NCBI RefSeq assembly: GCF_900105925.1
Contig: NZ_LT629791.1
Span: 6,046,001-6,110,000, forward strand
From: Jiangella alkaliphila
GTDB lineage: Bacteria; Actinomycetota; Actinomycetes; Jiangellales; Jiangellaceae
Direction: 5' to 3'
Length of the DNA: 64,000 nt
Both the position numbers and the translations under genes were made by a program. The notes beneath the pieces were generated by a model. The model did not search any database. It was not told where the DNA came from and worked only from the letters and a program-made list of their open reading frames with translations. Positions within the stretch are counted from its first letter, which is position 1, and every line of letters starts with the position of its first letter. Shown piece by piece: positions 1 through 8,122 of this stretch.

Positions 1-2121
1 AACCAGGTGGCCGGCCAGACCTACACCGTCGACTTCGGCCGCGTGCTCGAGGTGACGAAGGTGCTGGTCGACTCCGGCGCCGCGTACGCCAACGACTTCC
101 CGGCGACGTACGAGATCTCCGGCTCCAGCGACGGCGTCAACTGGACCAAGGTGGCCAGCGGCGCCGGGACGAACCGGATGGTCACCGCCGACCTCTGGAC
201 CGCCACCTGGATGCGCTACTTACGGATCACGCAGACCGGGACGAAGGCCGGCTGGTGGTCGATCTCGGAGGTCGCCGTCACCTCGACCGGCAAGTTCGAC
301 CGGGCCGGCTGGACGGTGACCAGCTCCCCCGCGGGCACCACGTCGGCGCTCACCGACGGTGACCCGGCGACCCGCTGGACCTCCGGCGCGGCGCAGGCTC
401 CCGGCCAGTACGTGCAGGTCGACTTCGGCGCCCGGGTCACGCTCAACAACGTCGTGCTGGACACGCAGAAGAACTCCTCGTCCGAGACCGACTACCCGCG
501 CGCCTACACCGTCGCCGTCTCCGACAACGGCACCTCGTGGTCGACCGTCGCCACCGGCACCGGCACCTTCAAGGCCACCACCGTCAACTTCGCCGCGACC
601 GCCGCCCGGTACCTGCGCGTCACCCAGACCGGCAGCTCGGGGTCGTGGTGGTCGATCGGCGAGCTGGACGTCGCGCTGAACAACGACGACTACTCGCTGC
701 GGCTGGCGCTGGACGACCGGTTCGGCGCCACCACCGCCCAGCAGATCGTCGACACCCACCGCGACACCTGGCTGACCGAGGCCGACCTCGACAACATCGC
801 CGCCATCGGCCTGAACACCGTCCGGCTGCCGATCGGGTGGAGCGAGCTGCTGAACCTGGACGGCACCTGGAAGGCCGACCCGTGGGACAAGATCGACTGG
901 CTGATCCAGGAGGCCGGCGAGCGCGGCATCTACGTCCTGCTCGACCTGCACACCGTCCCCGGCGGCGGCTGCCCGTGGGGCAGCTGCGGGCGCGTCGGGC
1001 CGAACCCGAACGGCTACTGGGGCAGCGCGACGTACCAGGACTGGGTGGTCGACATCTGGGAGGCCATCGCCACCCGCTACGAGGGCAACCCGGTGGTCGC
1101 CGGCTACGACCTCATCAACGAGCCGCTGATCGACTACGGCGAGGACGCCGCCGACGTCGCGCAGAAGAGCGCCGTCTACGACCGCCTCTACGACGCCGTG
1201 CGCGCCATCGACCCCGACCACACCATCCACCTCGCCGCGTTCTTCGGCTGGAACGCGATCGCCGACCCGGCCGACTTCGGCTGGACCAACGTCGTCTACG
1301 AGCTGCACCCGTACGACATGCCCAATGGCCAGGACTGGAACGCGCAGCGCTCGGTCGTCACCACACAGCTCGCCGACGTCGCGAACCGGCTGACCGACCC
1401 GGGGATCCCGGTGCTGTACGGCGAGTACTCGTTCTACTACTTCGACGACGTGTGGGCGGAGTTCATGGCCGGGCTCAACGCTCTGGACGTCTCGTGGACG
1501 AACTGGACGTACAAGGTGCGCGGCTCGCAGTCCGGGGGCGGCGGGTACTGGGGCTTCTACAACACCAACCTCCACCAGGTCCCGGTCATCAACAGCGACG
1601 ACGCGACGTCGTTCCAGACCCGGCTGGCCCGGTTCGGCACGGCGAACTTCACGCCGAACGACCGGTTCATCGAGACGGTGTCGCACTACGCCGGCGGCCT
1701 CGGCACCTTCGCGCCGGTGGCGGTGAGCCGCACCGGCTGGACGGCGACCGCGTCGGCCACCGAGCCCGGCGGGTCGGCCGGCGCCGCCATCGACGGCAAC
1801 ACCGGCACCCGCTGGGCGTCCGGCACGTCGCAGGTGAACGGCCAGTGGTTCCAGGTCGACATGGGCACGCCGCGGACTATCGGGCAGGTGACCATCCAGA
1901 CCCGGGACTGGGAGCGCTGGGACTACCCGCGCGGCTTCCAGCTGCAGGTGTCCACGAACGGCTCGACATGGACGACGGTGGCCTCCGGGCCGGGCTTCGG
2001 CTGGAAGCGGCCGATCACCTTCGACACCGTCACCGCCCGGTACCTCCGCGTCGTCCAGACCGGTTCGGCGCCCGAGTGGTGGTCCATCGGCGAGCTGACC
2101 GCCTACACGGCGGCCCCGTAG
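1..2121 (+). CDS. GH5-type secreted glycosidase with F5/8 type C domains, 5' truncated by window edge
   Basis: The reading frame is already open at base 1, so the start and any signal peptide lie outside the window. Counting from base 1, roughly residues 1-90 and 95-225 are two discoidin (F5/8 type C, CBM32-like) modules. They carry the repeated pattern of an xxVQVDFG strand followed by YLRVTQTGSxxxWWSIGEL. Residues ~228-560 form a glycoside hydrolase family 5 barrel: the acid/base lies in LINEPL (Glu ~374) and the nucleophile in YGEYSF (Glu ~475). A third discoidin module closes the protein (~570-706). The expected role is extracellular beta-glycan hydrolysis, with the flanking modules holding the enzyme on carbohydrate. 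The exact substrate cannot be read from the sequence. Confidence 0.85.
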   Translation, partial: NQVAGQTYTVDFGRVLEVTKVLVDSGAAYANDFPATYEISGSSDGVNWTKVASGAGTNRMVTADLWTATWMRYLRITQTGTKAGWWSISEVAVTSTGKFDRAGWTVTSSPAGTTSALTDGDPATRWTSGAAQAPGQYVQVDFGARVTLNNVVLDTQKNSSSETDYPRAYTVAVSDNGTSWSTVATGTGTFKATTVNFAATAARYLRVTQTGSSGSWWSIGELDVALNNDDYSLRLALDDRFGATTAQQIVDTHRDTWLTEADLDNIAAIGLNTVRLPIGWSELLNLDGTWKADPWDKIDWLIQEAGERGIYVLLDLHTVPGGGCPWGSCGRVGPNPNGYWGSATYQDWVVDIWEAIATRYEGNPVVAGYDLINEPLIDYGEDAADVAQKSAVYDRLYDAVRAIDPDHTIHLAAFFGWNAIADPADFGWTNVVYELHPYDMPNGQDWNAQRSVVTTQLADVANRLTDPGIPVLYGEYSFYYFDDVWAEFMAGLNALDVSWTNWTYKVRGSQSGGGGYWGFYNTNLHQVPVINSDDATSFQTRLARFGTANFTPNDRFIETVSHYAGGLGTFAPVAVSRTGWTATASATEPGGSAGAAIDGNTGTRWASGTSQVNGQWFQVDMGTPRTIGQVTIQTRDWERWDYPRGFQLQVSTNGSTWTTVASGPGFGWKRPITFDTVTARYLRVVQTGSAPEWWSIGELTAYTAAP

Positions 2122-2130
2122 CCGCAGCGT

Positions 2131-2159
2131 CGTGCCCGGCCGCCACCCGGCCGGGCACG
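2131..2159. terminator. GC-rich hairpin after the GH5 gene
   Basis: A perfect 12-base inverted repeat (CGTGCCCGGCCG and its complement) with a 5-base loop starts 9 bases after the TAG stop. There is no T-tract, as is common for actinobacterial terminators. Confidence 0.6.
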
Positions 2160-2190
2160 GCACCGGCTGCCGCGGGCGGTGTACACCCCC

Positions 2191-2231
2191 GGGAGTAGGC
2201 CGGGCCGCGGCGGCCGCGGGGTTACTCCCCC
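2191..2231. promoter_or_regulatory. Inverted GGGAGTA / TACTCCC motif upstream of the MMPL gene
   Basis: GGGAGTA (2191-2197) and TACTCCCCC (2223-2231) face each other across a GC-rich spacer, about 45-85 bases before the exporter start. The same TACTCCCCC string recurs at 4419-4427, just upstream of the adjacent kinase gene. I infer it is the binding site of the NarL-type regulator encoded at 5633. No experimental site is known to me. Confidence 0.4.
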
Positions 2232-2274
2232 GGCCGGACGCGGCGGGGTGGCCGTTGCGGCGAGGGTCTGTGCA

Positions 2275-4395
2275 ATGAACCTCACGCAGCCGACCGGCTC
2301 TCACGTCACCCCGCCCGACGCCCGGGAGTCGGGGCCGCTGCGGCGGCTACTCCGGGCCCTCTACGCCCACCCGCGCCGCGCGCTGGTGGGCCTGTTCCTC
2401 TTCGTCGCCGTGGCCGGCGCGTTCGGCGGCCCGGTCGCCGGCGCGCTCGAGACCGAGGGCGGGTTCGCGCCGCCCGACGCCGACTCCGTGCGGGCGGTCG
2501 AGCGGATCGAGGCCGCGACCGGGCTCGAACCGTCGCCGGGCGTCGTCCTGCTGGTGGAGACGCCGCCGGGCACCGGTGACGACGCCGTCGACGCGGCCGC
2601 CGGGACGCTGGCCGGCGTCGAGGGCATCGCCCGCGCCGACGCCGCCGGGACGGCGCTGGACGGGTCGTCGGCGCTGGTCATCGGGACGTTGGAGGCGTCG
2701 GCGAACGAGGAGGAGACGGCGCAGGCCGCGGTCGACGCGTTCGCCGAGGACGACGGCGTCGAGGTGGGCGGCGGCGCCGTCGCGAGCCTGCAGCTGGGCC
2801 AGCAGATCGAGCAGGACCTCGGCCGCGCGGAGCTCCTCGCGTTCCCCGTGCTGGTGCTGCTGTCGCTGCTGGTGTTCGGCGGGCGGGCGGCGGTGCTGCC
2901 GCTGGTGGTCGGCATCACCACCGTGCTCGGCACGTTCCTGGCGCTGACCGGGATCAACGAGCTCTACGGCATCAGCGTCTTCGCGCTCAACCTCATCATC
3001 GGGCTCGGCCTGGGCCTCGCGATCGACTACACGCTGTTCCTGCTGACGCGCTACCGCGAGGAGCTGGACCGGCAGGGGGCGACGTTCGGCGCGGTGGTCA
3101 CGACGATGCGCACGGCCGGCCGCACGGTGGTGTTCTCGGCGGCGACGGTCGCCGTCGCGCTGGCGACGCTGGTGGTGTTCCCGATGGGCTTCCTCCGCTC
3201 GATGGGTGTGTCCGGCGCCGTCGTCGCCGTCGTCGCGGCCGCCGCGGCGCTGGTGGTCAGCCCGATCGTCTTCGGCCTGTGGGGCGCCAAGCTGGCCCGC
3301 CGCCGCAGGAACGACGCGGCCGAGGGCCGCTGGTACCGCATCTCGCACGCCGTCATGCGCCGTCCCGGCGCGATCGCCGCGGTCACCGCCGCCATCATGC
3401 TGGTCCTCGCCGCCCCGGCGCTGCGCAGCGAGTGGACGCCGGTCGACGGCACCATCGTGCCGCCGGGGCAGAGCGCCCGGGTCGTGACCGACGCGATCGA
3501 CAGCGACTACGACAGCACCGGCACCACCCCCGTCACCGTCGCGATCGCGGCCGGCGACGGCGCGGACGGCGACGTCGCCGGGTTCGCCAGCGAGGCCTCG
3601 TCGCTGCCCGGCGTCACGGCACCGGCCGAGGCCGTCGAGCTCGGCGACGGCACCTGGCAGGTCGACCTCGAGGTCGACGGCGACCCGGCCGGCGCGGACG
3701 CCCGCTCCGTCGTCGCCGAGGTCCGCGAGCTGGCCGAGGACAGCGGCACCGACGCGCTCGTCGGCGGGCCGGCCGCCGACTTCATCGACCAGCAGGACGC
3801 GATCGCCGACAGCCTCCCGCTGGCCGTCGGGCTGCTGGTGCTGCTGACGATGCTGGTGCTGTGGCTGATGACCGGGTCGGTCGTGCTGCCGGTGAAGGCG
3901 GTCGTGATGAACGCGCTCACCGTCGGCGTCTCGCTCGGCGCCATCACCTGGATCTACCAGGACGGCCGGTTCGCCGACCTGCTCGGCTACACGCCCAACG
4001 GCGGCGTCGAGCCGGCCAACTTCCTCATCGCCGCCGCGCTCGTATTCGCCCTCTCCACCGACTACGGCGTCTTCCTGCTGGGACGGATCAAGGAGGCGCG
4101 CGAGGAGGGCCAGCCGGAGCGCGAGGCGGTCGCCGTCGGGCTCGGCCGCACCGGCAGCGTCGTCACCGCGGCGGCGCTCCTGCTGGCGGTCGCGATCGGC
4201 GCGTTCAGCACCAGCGAGATCTCCTTCATCCAGCAGATCGGCATCGCGACCGCGATCGGCGTCCTCGTCGACGCGTTCGTCGTCCGCTCGCTGCTCGTCC
4301 CGGCGCTGATGGGCCTGCTGGGCAAGTGGAACTGGTGGGCGCCGATGTGGCTGCGCCGGGTCCACGACCGGGTCGGCGTCTCCGAGAGCGCCTGA
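2275..4395 (+). CDS. MMPL/RND-family membrane exporter
   Basis: A 706-residue polytopic protein with the duplicated MMPL/RND architecture: one membrane helix near residue 35, a periplasmic-side loop, then five helices (~200-365). A second extracellular domain and five more helices (~520-690) follow. The conserved helix motifs LGLGLAIDYTLFLLTRYREE and ALSTDYGVFLLGRIKEA contain the proton-relay Asp-Tyr pair. The ATG at 2275 is chosen because the upstream 32 codons are proline/glycine-rich and read through a regulatory inverted repeat. The likely role is proton-driven export of a lipid or drug-like substrate. The two-component genes just downstream suggest it is their target. Confidence 0.88.
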   Translation: MNLTQPTGSHVTPPDARESGPLRRLLRALYAHPRRALVGLFLFVAVAGAFGGPVAGALETEGGFAPPDADSVRAVERIEAATGLEPSPGVVLLVETPPGTGDDAVDAAAGTLAGVEGIARADAAGTALDGSSALVIGTLEASANEEETAQAAVDAFAEDDGVEVGGGAVASLQLGQQIEQDLGRAELLAFPVLVLLSLLVFGGRAAVLPLVVGITTVLGTFLALTGINELYGISVFALNLIIGLGLGLAIDYTLFLLTRYREELDRQGATFGAVVTTMRTAGRTVVFSAATVAVALATLVVFPMGFLRSMGVSGAVVAVVAAAAALVVSPIVFGLWGAKLARRRRNDAAEGRWYRISHAVMRRPGAIAAVTAAIMLVLAAPALRSEWTPVDGTIVPPGQSARVVTDAIDSDYDSTGTTPVTVAIAAGDGADGDVAGFASEASSLPGVTAPAEAVELGDGTWQVDLEVDGDPAGADARSVVAEVRELAEDSGTDALVGGPAADFIDQQDAIADSLPLAVGLLVLLTMLVLWLMTGSVVLPVKAVVMNALTVGVSLGAITWIYQDGRFADLLGYTPNGGVEPANFLIAAALVFALSTDYGVFLLGRIKEAREEGQPEREAVAVGLGRTGSVVTAAALLLAVAIGAFSTSEISFIQQIGIATAIGVLVDAFVVRSLLVPALMGLLGKWNWWAPMWLRRVHDRVGVSESA

Positions 4396-4403
4396 CGGGC
4401 CGA

Positions 4404-4449
4404 GCGCCCGGCTCGACGTACTCCCCCTGGAGGACGACGAGCCGGGCGC
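4404..4449. promoter_or_regulatory. 12-base inverted repeat enclosing TACTCCCCC, upstream of the kinase gene
   Basis: GCGCCCGGCTCG (4404-4415) pairs perfectly with 4438-4449. The 22-base loop holds TACTCCCCC (4419-4427), the motif also found before the exporter. It may act as terminator/attenuator for the exporter and as operator for the kinase-regulator pair. Confidence 0.4.
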
Positions 4450-4457
4450 CGGCCGTT

Positions 4458-4463
4458 TACCGT
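4458..4463 (+). promoter_or_regulatory. -10 hexamer TACCGT of a probable leaderless promoter
   Basis: TACCGT fits the actinobacterial TAnnnT -10 pattern and ends 6 bases before GTG 4470. Transcription would therefore begin at or next to the start codon. No Shine-Dalgarno sequence lies in this gap. Confidence 0.45.
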
Positions 4464-4469
4464 GAGGGT

Positions 4470-5636
4470 GTGGTGACCCTGCTGCCCGCCGGAGCCGTCC
4501 GCGACCGCGTCGTCGACGTGGCCGGGTTCGTCGTGTGCGCCGCGCTCATGTGCGCCGACGTCGTCCGGACGCCCGACGCGGACCTCACCGTCGCCGCCGT
4601 GGCCGCCATCGTCGCGGCCTCGCTGCCGGTGCTGCTGCGCCGCCGGGCGCCGGCGATCGCGCTCGTGCTGGCCATGGCGCTGATCTTCGCCGTCCTCTCC
4701 TTCGCCCACGTCTACGTCGCGGTCGCCGGCCCGGCGGCGATCTGCGCCTACACCCTCACCGCGGTCCGCGGCCGGCGGGCCGCCATCGCCGCCGCCGCGA
4801 CGGCGCTGCCGCTGGTCGTGGTGATCCTGCGCATCTACAGCCCGCACGCGTACTTCAGCTGGGACACCGCGATGAACCTCGGCTACGTCGTCATCCCGCT
4901 CGCGCTCGGCGTGGCCGCCCACGACCGGCGCGCCTACACGGCCGCGCTGGTCGACCGGGCCGAGTCGGCCGAGCGGACCCGTGAGGAGGAGGCGCTGCGC
5001 CGCGTCGGCGAAGAGCGGCTGCGCATCGCCCGCGACGTCCACGACGTCGTCGCGCACGCGATGGTCGCCATCAACGTGCAGGCCGGCGTCGGCGCCCACC
5101 TGCTCGACCGCGACCCCGAGCAGGCGCGGTCGACGCTGCGCGAGATCAAGCGGGTCAGCGGCGCGTCGCTGGACGACCTGCGCTCGATCCTCGGCCTGCT
5201 CCGCGAGGAGGGCGCCGACGCCGTGACGGCGCCGGTCGGGCCCACGCAGGGCATCGCCGGCATCGAGGACCTGCGCGAGGGCCTCGGCTCGGCCGGCGTC
5301 GACCTCGACGTCGACCTCGACCCCGCCATCGGCGCGCTGCCCGCCGCCATCGACGCCACCGGCTACCGCATCGTCCAGGAGGCGCTGACCAACGTGCTGC
5401 GCCACGTCGGGCCGACGACGGCGCGGGTCAAGGTCGCCCACCACGACGACACGATCGTCATCGAGGTCGAGAACGACCGCGGCCGCGGCCCGGCACCGAA
5501 CGGCCACGCCGGCTCCGGCAGCGGCCTGCGGGGCATGCGCGAACGGGCGGTGGCGGTCGGCGGGTCGTTCGAGGCCGGCCCGCGCGACGGCGGCGGCTGG
5601 CGGGTCGCGGCGTCGCTGCCGGTGGGCGCCCCGTGA
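4470..5636 (+). CDS. NarL-type sensor histidine kinase (HisKA_3)
   Basis: A 388-residue membrane kinase. The first ~150 residues form about five hydrophobic helices. The HisKA_3 dimerization segment contains RDVHDVVAH with phospho-acceptor His ~191. The C-terminal ATPase domain has the N-box VQEALTNVLRH and the GSGLRGMRER glycine-rich box. GTG 4470 is preferred over GTG 4473 because a TACCGT box ends 6 bases before it. The stop overlaps the regulator start (GTGA), so the two are translationally coupled. The signal is unknown; sensing within the membrane is typical of this subfamily. It probably controls the MMPL exporter upstream. Confidence 0.88.
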   Translation: MVTLLPAGAVRDRVVDVAGFVVCAALMCADVVRTPDADLTVAAVAAIVAASLPVLLRRRAPAIALVLAMALIFAVLSFAHVYVAVAGPAAICAYTLTAVRGRRAAIAAAATALPLVVVILRIYSPHAYFSWDTAMNLGYVVIPLALGVAAHDRRAYTAALVDRAESAERTREEEALRRVGEERLRIARDVHDVVAHAMVAINVQAGVGAHLLDRDPEQARSTLREIKRVSGASLDDLRSILGLLREEGADAVTAPVGPTQGIAGIEDLREGLGSAGVDLDVDLDPAIGALPAAIDATGYRIVQEALTNVLRHVGPTTARVKVAHHDDTIVIEVENDRGRGPAPNGHAGSGSGLRGMRERAVAVGGSFEAGPRDGGGWRVAASLPVGAP

Positions 5637-6361
5637 CCGCGGCGACCGCCGAGACCGCCGCGATCCGGGTGCTCCTGGTCGACGACCAGACGCTCGTGCG
5701 GGCCGGGTTCCGGGCGCTGCTCGGCGCCGAGCCCGACATCGAGGTCGTCGGCGAGGCGGTCGAGGGCGGCGCGGCCGTCCGCCTGGCCGTCGAGACCGTC
5801 CCCGACGTCGTGCTGATGGACGTCCGCATGCCGCACGTCGACGGCCTCGAGGCCACCCGGCGCATCACCGCCGACCCGCGGCTCGCGACGGTCAAGGTGA
5901 TCGTGCTGACGACGTTCGAGCTGGACGAGTACGTGTTCGGGGCGCTGCGCGCCGGCGCGGCCGGGTTCCTGCTCAAGGACGTCGAGCCCGAGGCGCTGGT
6001 CGAGGCCGTCCGCCTCGTGCACGACGGCCAGGCGCTGCTCGCGCCCCGGGTCACGAAGCGGCTGATCGAGGCCTACGTCGCCGCCGCGCCCGTCGCCGCC
6101 CGCGAGGCCCGAGCCGTCCCGGCGGCGCCGGACGACACCCGGCTGGGCGACCTCACCCCGCGCGAGCGCGAGATCCTGGCCCTCGTCGGGCGCGGGCTGT
6201 CCAACCACGAGATCGCCGAGCACCTGGTGCTCTCGCCGCTGACCGCGAAGACGCACGTGTCGCGGCTGTTCTTCAAGCTGGGCGCCCGCGACCGCGCCCA
6301 GCTCGTCGTCACCGCCTACGAGACCGGCCTGGTCACCGTCCCCTCCGCCCCTCCGCCATGA
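5633..6361 (+). CDS. NarL/FixJ-family response regulator
   Basis: A 242-residue regulator with an N-terminal receiver domain: acidic pair VDDQ at 17-18, phospho-acceptor Asp63 in LMDVRMP, and Lys in LLKDVEP. The C-terminal LuxR-type helix-turn-helix reads LTPREREILALVGRGLSNHEIA then LSPLTAKTHVSRLFFKLG. It starts with GTG inside the kinase stop codon. The partner kinase, the adjacent exporter and the shared TACTCCCCC boxes suggest it controls the exporter and its own operon. Its TGA (6359-6361) lies inside the left arm of a long palindrome that probably terminates the transcript. Confidence 0.9.
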   Translation: MTAATAETAAIRVLLVDDQTLVRAGFRALLGAEPDIEVVGEAVEGGAAVRLAVETVPDVVLMDVRMPHVDGLEATRRITADPRLATVKVIVLTTFELDEYVFGALRAGAAGFLLKDVEPEALVEAVRLVHDGQALLAPRVTKRLIEAYVAAAPVAAREARAVPAAPDDTRLGDLTPREREILALVGRGLSNHEIAEHLVLSPLTAKTHVSRLFFKLGARDRAQLVVTAYETGLVTVPSAPPP

Positions 6362-6410
6362 TCATGTTCCCTGGCGGTCGCTGACACGCCGCCAGGGAAC
6401 ATGATCATGG
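6356..6410. terminator. 22-base-pair palindrome with CATGATCATG core
   Basis: Arms 6356-6377 and 6389-6410 are perfectly complementary around an 11-base loop. It lies between the convergent regulator gene and the minus-strand DinB-like gene, so it fits a bidirectional terminator. It belongs to the dispersed TGATCA-containing palindromes also seen near 8062, 9476, 30591 and 49670. Confidence 0.7.
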
Positions 6411-6422
6411 AGCGGGCGCCGG

Positions 6423-6983
6423 TTATTGGCCCACCCGGCCGTCGACGCACTCGCGCAGCAGGTCGGCGTGGCCGCAGTGGCGGGCGTACTCCTCGATGCG
6501 GTGCACCCACAGCTCGCGGACGGCGATGCCGTCGCGGCCGACCCGGGCGCCGAGGTCGGGGTGCTCCGTCAGCGCCGCGTCGGTGGCCGCCTGCTCGCGG
6601 GCGAGATCGGCGAACGCGGCGTCGGCCACCGCCTGGTCGCCGACGGCGCCGTCGAAGTCGGAGTCGCGCGGGCCGTACAGCTTCGGCGCGGGGTCGTCGG
6701 GGCGGATCCAGTTGCGCCAGTCGCGCTCGACCTCGGCCAGGTGGCGGACCAGCCCGAGCAGCGACATCGTCGACGGCGGGACCGAGCGGAGCGCCAGCTG
6801 CTCGGCGTCGAGACCCTCGCACTTCATCCGCAGCGTCAGCCGATAGGACGTCGTGTAGTCCTGCAGCGTGGCCAGCTCGCCGTCGGGGCTGACGCCGTCG
6901 GTGTTGCGCGGGTCGTCGGCGGGGTCGACCCACATGTCCGCGTAGACGGTCGCCTGGGTCCACCTGTCGGGCGCATCGCTCAT
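6423..6983 (-). CDS. DinB/DUF664-family protein
   Basis: A 186-residue soluble helical protein. It shows the DinB/mycothiol-dependent-enzyme layout: an early helix (TTSYRLTLRMKCEGL), then SLLGLVRHLAEVERDWRNW, in which the histidine is a typical metal ligand. Late in the protein VRELWVHRIEEYARHCGHADLLRE supplies the further conserved histidines. This matches DUF664, common in actinobacteria. Members are assumed to be metal-dependent thiol-handling enzymes, but substrates are mostly unknown. The ATG at 6983 was chosen over an earlier in-frame start because the family begins near MSDAPDRW. It is divergent from the DUF218 gene. Confidence 0.8.
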   Translation of the reverse strand: MSDAPDRWTQATVYADMWVDPADDPRNTDGVSPDGELATLQDYTTSYRLTLRMKCEGLDAEQLALRSVPPSTMSLLGLVRHLAEVERDWRNWIRPDDPAPKLYGPRDSDFDGAVGDQAVADAAFADLAREQAATDAALTEHPDLGARVGRDGIAVRELWVHRIEEYARHCGHADLLRECVDGRVGQ

Positions 6984-7033
6984 GCCACGTACGATCCTGC
7001 GCGTCCACGCGGCGGGCAACCGAATTTCCCGGT

Positions 7034-7039
7034 TACTGT
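7034..7039 (+). promoter_or_regulatory. -10 hexamer TACTGT of a probable leaderless promoter
   Basis: TACTGT ends 6 bases before ATG 7046, with no room for a ribosome-binding site. This is the same geometry as at 4458, 30895 and 49042. Confidence 0.45.
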
Positions 7040-7045
7040 GCGCGC

Positions 7046-8044
7046 ATGACGCCGCAGCTCGTCCTCGGCGGTGCCCTGCTCGCCGTCTTCGCCTGGCGGT
7101 TCCATCGTGAGCCGCGGCGGCTGAGCAACGGGCTCCTGCTGCTGTGCGGCGCGGGCCTGGTGCTGCTCGGGCTGCTCGACGAGCTGGCCCCGGACGTGCT
7201 GATCGTCCTCATCGCTCTCTCGCCGCTGCTCGTCGCCGGGCTGGCCGTCCTGCTCATCGTCAACGGCGTCAGAGTGCTGCGCCGCGAGCGGTTCCGGCTC
7301 GGCAACGCGCTGTCGCTGCTGGCCGGCCTCGCCATCGTCGCCGTGATCGTGATCGTCCCGGCGGGGTTCCTGATCGCCGCCCGCGAGGACGATCCCGGCG
7401 TGCTCCCGGCGCTGCTGCTCTCGTTGCTCGGCGTGGCCGGCTACATCGGGTTCGTGTTCACGCTGGTCACGCTGTACGCGCTGGTGTACTCACGGTTGAC
7501 GCCGGCGCCCGGGCACACCGCGATCATCGTCCTCGGCGCCAGCGTCTCCCGCGGCACCGTCCCGCCGCTGCTGGCCAGCCGCCTCGACAAGGCCGTCCAA
7601 CTCTACCGGCGCGAGCTGTCCGCCGGCCACACGCCGCTCGTCGTCACGTCCGGCGGGCAGGGACCGGACGAGCCGGTCACCGAGGCCCGCGCGATGGGCG
7701 GCTACCTGCGCGAGCACGGCATGCCGGACGACGTGCTGGTCGAGGAGGACCGGTCCACGTCCACCCGCGAGAACCTGGTCCTCAGCCACCGGCTACTGGC
7801 CGAGCGCGGCGCCGGCGGCCGGCTGCTCGTCGTCACCAGCAGCTACCACGCACTGCGCGCCGCCATCCAGTCCCGTCAGCTCCGGCTGCCAGCGCAGGTC
7901 GCCGGGGCCAAGACGGCGCGCTACTACGTGCCCAACGCCTTCCTGCGCGAGTTCGTCGCGCTGCTGGCCGACCACAAGGTCCTCCACGGCACGATCCTCG
8001 CCCTGATCGTCGCCGGCCCGCCCGTCCTCTACCTCCTCGGCTGA
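7046..8044 (+). CDS. DUF218 (YdcF/SanA/ElyC-like) membrane protein
   Basis: A 332-residue protein with four to five N-terminal membrane helices (to ~155) and one C-terminal helix. Between them is a DUF218 domain at ~165-310. Family signatures are visible: IIVLGASVSRGTVPPLLASRLDKA, VVTSGGQGPDEPVTEARAMGGYL, VEEDRSTSTRENLVLS and VVTSSYHALRA. Related proteins (SanA, ElyC, YdcF) affect envelope or peptidoglycan-precursor processes, but their biochemistry is poorly defined. The gene is monocistronic. A palindrome follows 18 bases after the stop. Confidence 0.85.
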   Translation: MTPQLVLGGALLAVFAWRFHREPRRLSNGLLLLCGAGLVLLGLLDELAPDVLIVLIALSPLLVAGLAVLLIVNGVRVLRRERFRLGNALSLLAGLAIVAVIVIVPAGFLIAAREDDPGVLPALLLSLLGVAGYIGFVFTLVTLYALVYSRLTPAPGHTAIIVLGASVSRGTVPPLLASRLDKAVQLYRRELSAGHTPLVVTSGGQGPDEPVTEARAMGGYLREHGMPDDVLVEEDRSTSTRENLVLSHRLLAERGAGGRLLVVTSSYHALRAAIQSRQLRLPAQVAGAKTARYYVPNAFLREFVALLADHKVLHGTILALIVAGPPVLYLLG

Positions 8045-8061
8045 CATCCCGCGACCACCCA

Positions 8062-8122
8062 GTTGATCATGGAGAAGGTCGGCCTCCGAGCGCCTCCGAA
8101 GCCGACCTTCTCCATGATCAAC
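8062..8122. terminator. 22-base-pair palindrome (GTTGATCATGGAGAA type)
   Basis: Arms 8062-8083 and 8101-8122 are perfectly complementary with a 17-base loop. It lies between convergent genes; the right arm supplies the stop codon of the minus-strand phosphotransferase (8118-8120). It is closely related in sequence to the palindromes at 30591 and 49670. Confidence 0.7.

Noticed and set aside
220..2304. Very long minus-strand open frame opposite the GH5 gene (and similar antisense frames throughout)
   Set aside because: The composition is Arg/Ala/Gly/Pro-rich with no family motifs. Such frames arise from high third-position GC on the coding strand.
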